This document shows positions 60,812 through 64,000 of a stretch of 64,000 nt of DNA, one piece after another. The translations under genes were made by a program, and so were the position numbers. Position 1 is the first letter of the stretch, and each line of letters begins with the position of its first letter. This DNA is from Sulfurovum sp. NBC37-1 (GTDB lineage: Bacteria; Campylobacterota; Campylobacteria; Campylobacterales; Sulfurovaceae): positions 1,860,001 to 1,924,000 of the forward strand of contig NC_009663.1 of NCBI RefSeq assembly GCF_000010345.1, in the 5' to 3' direction. The notes below the pieces were generated by a model. It had not been told where the DNA came from, did not search any database, and saw nothing but the letters and a program-made list of their open reading frames with translations.

Positions 60812-62062
60812 CTAGAATACAAACCCAAGCCCTGCCGAGAATACATCCTGGTCTTGGTTGTTCACCTCTTTCATTGCATAGTCAGCTTTGAGGACCACCT
60901 GATCTACAGGGAAGAAGTTCATACCGATCGTAGTCGTTTTTGTCTTGTACGTATCTTCGTTGAGCCCGTCAACGGTCGATGCGATCGGATTGAGATCTTC
61001 ATACTGTACAAACAGCGGTATCTTGTAATCAACTCCTGCCAATGATCCCACATCATAAGAGAAGTTCACGTAGTAACCTTTTGCCTTCTCGACCGCAGTG
61101 TTGCTGATCTTCTCTGCACCGTCAAGGATGGTCTGTGTATAGAGTCCATAAGCCCTGAAAGGACCATTCTCGTAGTTGGCGTGAATATCGAACATCGTCG
61201 TCGTCAAACCGGAGACATCCTGGATCGGGTCGGCCAGTTTCGGATCCTTAAGGTTCGATCCAGCGCCATAATAAAGTGATGCACCTACCAGCAACCCGTT
61301 AATCCCGGTATAATCCACCCTGCCTACAAAAGCCGGATCGAACGCCGCTTTTGCTTTGGACCCCTGTCTTCCATCTCTGATCCAATTCGGTTTGGCATCC
61401 ATGGTATCTACATTGTTCAGATTCAGTGCATTGATGATCCCGGCAGTATATTCCAGACCAGTATCACCCAGCCTTCCATAGATCAGTGCACCGTTCTCAT
61501 GCCAGGTACTCGGGATCAGTTTATTCTCCACTTCCGGTCTCTGTACCGTATTGAAAAGTATCGGTTCATGCCTGAGGTTGATCAAGCCCATCGGTACAAG
61601 GAGATTTCCAAGTCTGAAGTTGGCTTCGTCTCTCCAGAGAAAGTCAAGATACATGAATTCTATAGCAACTTCACCACCATCTTCCGCATTGGCACCGTGT
61701 TCGAACTCTATCTCGGCATTCAGGATCACATTCTCGGAGAACTTGTACCCGAAGTAGGTTACAAATCTGTAAACATCCGCATAATCATCACCTCCTTTGG
61801 GATTGGCGTAGTACATCTCGCCGTATCCGCCAATAGAAAGCGGGTTCTTGGAAAAGTAGACTTTGGATGCGGCCGGGCCCAGACCATTGTATTGATTTTC
61901 TGTATCAACCAGTGTAAACCCTCCTGTCTGTGTCGCAAGGACCTCTTCGGTCAGCGTATTATTCTTCTCTTCAAGTGCTGCCACTCTCTCTTCAAGAGAT
62001 GCCGCTGTAGCTCCTGTAGCCAGTACAGCCGCCATACTCGTTATCCACGTTAATTTTTTCAT
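60812..62062 (-). CDS. Outer-membrane porin-like protein
   Basis: A 416-residue exported protein: signal peptide, a short coiled coil (SLEERVAALEEKNNTLTEEVLA, typical of trimeric porins), then a beta-barrel with many amphipathic strands and a C-terminal Phe (SAGLGFVF). It looks like an OprP/OprO- or phosphate-selective-type porin, but the substrate is not readable. Two Fur-like boxes lie upstream, one ending 23 bases before the ATG. First gene of the operon with the FMN-binding protein, so it may let iron or another electron acceptor into the periplasm. Confidence 0.85.
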   Translation of the reverse strand: MKKLTWITSMAAVLATGATAASLEERVAALEEKNNTLTEEVLATQTGGFTLVDTENQYNGLGPAASKVYFSKNPLSIGGYGEMYYANPKGGDDYADVYRFVTYFGYKFSENVILNAEIEFEHGANAEDGGEVAIEFMYLDFLWRDEANFRLGNLLVPMGLINLRHEPILFNTVQRPEVENKLIPSTWHENGALIYGRLGDTGLEYTAGIINALNLNNVDTMDAKPNWIRDGRQGSKAKAAFDPAFVGRVDYTGINGLLVGASLYYGAGSNLKDPKLADPIQDVSGLTTTMFDIHANYENGPFRAYGLYTQTILDGAEKISNTAVEKAKGYYVNFSYDVGSLAGVDYKIPLFVQYEDLNPIASTVDGLNEDTYKTKTTTIGMNFFPVDQVVLKADYAMKEVNNQDQDVFSAGLGFVF

Positions 62063-62084
62063 ATTTTTTCCTTATTTATAATTT

Positions 62085-62099
62085 TGATATTTATTATCA
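62085..62099 (-). promoter_or_regulatory. Fur-like box, proximal
   Basis: TGATATT-T-ATTATCA is a 7-1-7 inverted repeat with one mismatch to the Fur consensus TGATAATnATTATCA. It lies 23 bases before the porin ATG, where bound Fur would block transcription. Confidence 0.6.
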
Positions 62100-62141
62100 T
62101 ATTCGTAATGTACCCATTAATTTCTTAACTAATAATTAAAT

Positions 62142-62156
62142 TGATAATTATTATTA
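62142..62156. promoter_or_regulatory. Fur-like box, distal
   Basis: TGATAAT-T-ATTATTA, one mismatch to the same 7-1-7 consensus, 80 bases before the porin ATG in a very AT-rich stretch. It could regulate the porin operon or the divergent DUF1538 gene; AT-richness makes chance similarity more likely than for the proximal box. Confidence 0.45.
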
Positions 62157-62265
62157 ATTAATAGGTTGGCTCCAGGAAGATTGGGAAGTAACACTCCTTT
62201 AGAGAAAGACAGGACTTCTCTCTTAACATAGCACAAGCGGAAGTTCTCTTGGTTATAATTCTTCT

Positions 62266-63795
62266 ATGAAAGAAAGCCTGAAGATATTTGCCGGGGACCT
62301 GAAAAACTCCTTTATGGATCTGCTTCCCATCATCATTGTCGTGGCACTGTTCCAGGGTGCGATCATCCGTGCGGTACCCGACAATCTGCTCTCCATCGTC
62401 ATCGGCCTGACCATTGTCGCTGTGGGACTGGCGCTGTTCATTCGTGGCCTGGAACTGGGAATCTTCCCCATCGGTGAGGGACTGGCTGTGGACTTTGCCA
62501 GAAAGGGTTCCGCTTTCTGGCTTTTGACCTTCGCCTTCACCATTGGCTTTTCAACGACTGTCGCGGAACCAGCACTTATTGCCATCGCCAACAAGGCCGC
62601 CATGATCTCACACGGTCTCATAAACGCCTTCTGGCTGCGTATGACAGTAGCCCTCTCGGTAGGCTTTGCCATTGCGCTGGGCGTCCTGCGTATCCTGCTG
62701 GGACATCCTATCTCCTACTACATCATCGGAGGGTACATATTGGTGGTTGCCATTACCTTCTTTGCACCGCCCGAGATCATAGGCCTGGCCTATGACAGCG
62801 GAGGAGTAACCACTTCGACTGTAACCGTACCACTTGTTGCAGCCCTTGGTATCGGACTGGCTTCGAGTATCAAGGGTCGGAACCCTGCCATCGACGGTTT
62901 CGGCCTTATCGCTTTTGCTTCGCTCACCCCGATGATCTTCGTGCAGCTCTACGGTATACTTGCCTATTCATCTGTAGATTCAGCTACTGCGGTACAGACA
63001 GTCGTCCAGGCCGCAGCGGAGCATACACCAAAAATAGACCATTTTGTCTGGAGCGATCTCTTTTTTGACCTTGTCGGAACCATTAAAGATGTGGCTCCCA
63101 TTATCGCGGTTATCTTCTTTTTTCAGTATATTATTATCAAAAAACCCGTAGCCCATCTGCACCGTATTATTACCGGTATCCTTATGGTGATACTCGGACT
63201 CTATGCGTTTATCGTAGGTCTGGAAATGGGACTTTTTCCCATTGGCGAAACGATCGCATACCAGCTGACCGACATGAACAACAACCTGCTTATCTACCTG
63301 TTCGCTTTCCTCATCGGCTTCTCAACGACCATGGCGGAGCCGGCACTTCTGGCCATCGCCATCAAAGCCGAGGAGATCAGTGAAGGGAACATTAAACAAA
63401 ATGTACTTAGAATGGTGGTAGCATTAGGTGTTGCCATAGGTATCGGTCTGGGTGCTTACCGTATCGTTGCTGGCGATCCAATACATTACTATATCATCGC
63501 AGGGTATATATTTGTGATCATATTTACCTATTTTGCACCAAACTATATCGTACCCATCGCCTACGACAGCGGCGGTGTGACCACTTCGACCGTTACCGTA
63601 CCTTTGGTCGCGGCATTGGGATTGGGGCTGGCAGAAAATATCGAGGGGCGTAATCCGCTCATCGACGGTTTCGGTCTCATCGCCTTTGCTTCCCTCTTCC
63701 CTATGCTGACGGTCATGGGGTACGGAATACATGCGGAGTACTATAAAAAACGTCTTTTGGCGCAAGAAAAATCAACAGAGCAGGAGGAGAAATGA
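62266..63795 (+). CDS. DUF1538 membrane transporter (tandem duplicated)
   Basis: A 509-residue integral membrane protein with two homologous halves (about 1-245 and 255-500). Each half carries FxIGFSTTxAEPAL, then [19 protein letters not shown] and a closing [17 protein letters not shown]. The inverted/repeated halves look like a secondary transporter or channel fold. DUF1538 genes are often next to PII-like genes, and here the PII-like gene overlaps by 4 bases, suggesting PII control of transport. The substrate is unknown; ammonium/nitrogen or bicarbonate-type solutes are the usual targets of PII-regulated transporters. Confidence 0.85.
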   Translation: MKESLKIFAGDLKNSFMDLLPIIIVVALFQGAIIRAVPDNLLSIVIGLTIVAVGLALFIRGLELGIFPIGEGLAVDFARKGSAFWLLTFAFTIGFSTTVAEPALIAIANKAAMISHGLINAFWLRMTVALSVGFAIALGVLRILLGHPISYYIIGGYILVVAITFFAPPEIIGLAYDSGGVTTSTVTVPLVAALGIGLASSIKGRNPAIDGFGLIAFASLTPMIFVQLYGILAYSSVDSATAVQTVVQAAAEHTPKIDHFVWSDLFFDLVGTIKDVAPIIAVIFFFQYIIIKKPVAHLHRIITGILMVILGLYAFIVGLEMGLFPIGETIAYQLTDMNNNLLIYLFAFLIGFSTTMAEPALLAIAIKAEEISEGNIKQNVLRMVVALGVAIGIGLGAYRIVAGDPIHYYIIAGYIFVIIFTYFAPNYIVPIAYDSGGVTTSTVTVPLVAALGLGLAENIEGRNPLIDGFGLIAFASLFPMLTVMGYGIHAEYYKKRLLAQEKSTEQEEK

Positions 63796-64000
63796 AATTC
63801 ACAGCACTCATAGCCATCATCCAGGACAAAGATGAAGAAGATGCGATCAGGGTAGCCAAAGAAGCCGGCGCGGGAACCGTTACCATCGTACACGGAAGGA
63901 ACATAGGGTTGCAGGAGAAGAAGGTTTTTTTCGGCCTCACCCTGGAAGAGAACGTCTCCGTACTATTTTTTATCCTTCCCAAACGGCTCTCCATGAGGGT
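63792..64000 (+). CDS. PII-like (GlnB-family) signalling protein, 5' part only
   Basis: The first 69 codons ([21 protein letters not shown]...) are in the window; the gene runs off the right edge. The beta-alpha-beta start, [20 protein letters not shown] and the loop [22 protein letters not shown] follow the ferredoxin-like PII fold, with the T-loop region short. GlnB's uridylylated Tyr in the T-loop is not visible, so this is a PII-like protein rather than classic GlnB. Start overlaps the DUF1538 stop (ATGA). Confidence 0.8.
   Translation, partial: MKFTALIAIIQDKDEEDAIRVAKEAGAGTVTIVHGRNIGLQEKKVFFGLTLEENVSVLFFILPKRLSMR

Overview
The window reads as a chromosomal segment of a Campylobacterota (Epsilonproteobacteria) chemolithotroph, most likely a Sulfurovum- or Sulfurimonas-like marine organism. 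This rests on the style of the protein families: many soluble and membrane sensor kinases, FIST and NIT domains, c-type cytochromes, a DUF1538/PII pair, an arginine kinase and Campylobacterota-type housekeeping genes. No database search was possible. I see no rRNA, tRNA, CRISPR array, prophage or complete insertion sequence.

Layout. 1-7.3 kb: the 5' part of a pepD-like dipeptidase, small zinc/cysteine proteins, a DUF1653 protein, a phagocyte-free bacterial arginine kinase, trpB, a cytochrome b561-type protein, an ABC-F ATPase and small orphans. 7.3-15 kb: metH, a PAS protein, then ilvB-ilvN-lpxD. 15.1-17.3 kb: a two-component system whose kinase has an N-terminal metallo-beta-lactamase/ODP-like di-iron domain. 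17.5-24.1 kb: ppx/gppA, ilvA, selD-mnmH (selenouridine in tRNA), a HAD phosphatase, a CoA-binding protein and trmA. 24.1-27.9 kb: an FNR-type promoter followed by a FIST protein, hybrid kinase, HPt protein and the decayed remnant of a PilJ-like gene. 28-33.7 kb: glmU, coaBC, uppS, prepilin peptidase, lptF/G-like permease and truA. 33.7-40.3 kb: a leftward operon of four exported PilJ-like proteins and a NIT-domain hybrid kinase. 40.6-46.1 kb: cytochrome c, a DUF2231 protein with a 198-bp coding repeat, hemJ, an exported nuclease, a YidB-like protein, a cytochrome c-thioredoxin fusion and a CvfB-like RNA-binding protein. 46.3-54.5 kb: a FecR-barrel protein, CHASE2 adenylate cyclase, convergent MBL-GAF phosphodiesterase-like protein, and a FIST-PAS hybrid kinase. 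54.6-62.2 kb: dsbD, a YyaL-type protein, apbE, and a leftward porin / FMN-binding / two-membrane-protein operon with two Fur-like boxes. 62.3-64 kb: DUF1538 transporter and PII-like protein (cut by the window end).

How it fits together. About a third of the window is signal transduction. Three candidate systems stand out: (1) the ODP-kinase/OmpR regulator pair, a likely cytosolic oxygen or iron sensor; (2) the PilJ-array/NIT-kinase operon, with a pseudogene copy of a PilJ gene left behind in the FIST phosphorelay operon; (3) the FecR-barrel/cyclase/MBL-GAF module, which looks like envelope-controlled cAMP synthesis opposite its degradation. A fourth candidate is a putatively Fur-controlled extracytosolic flavin electron-transfer operon facing apbE. 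A family of short palindromic repeats with constant GTAGGGTG/CACCCTAC edges and varying but self-complementary cores sits between genes at four places and supplies stop codons to three of the adjoining genes.
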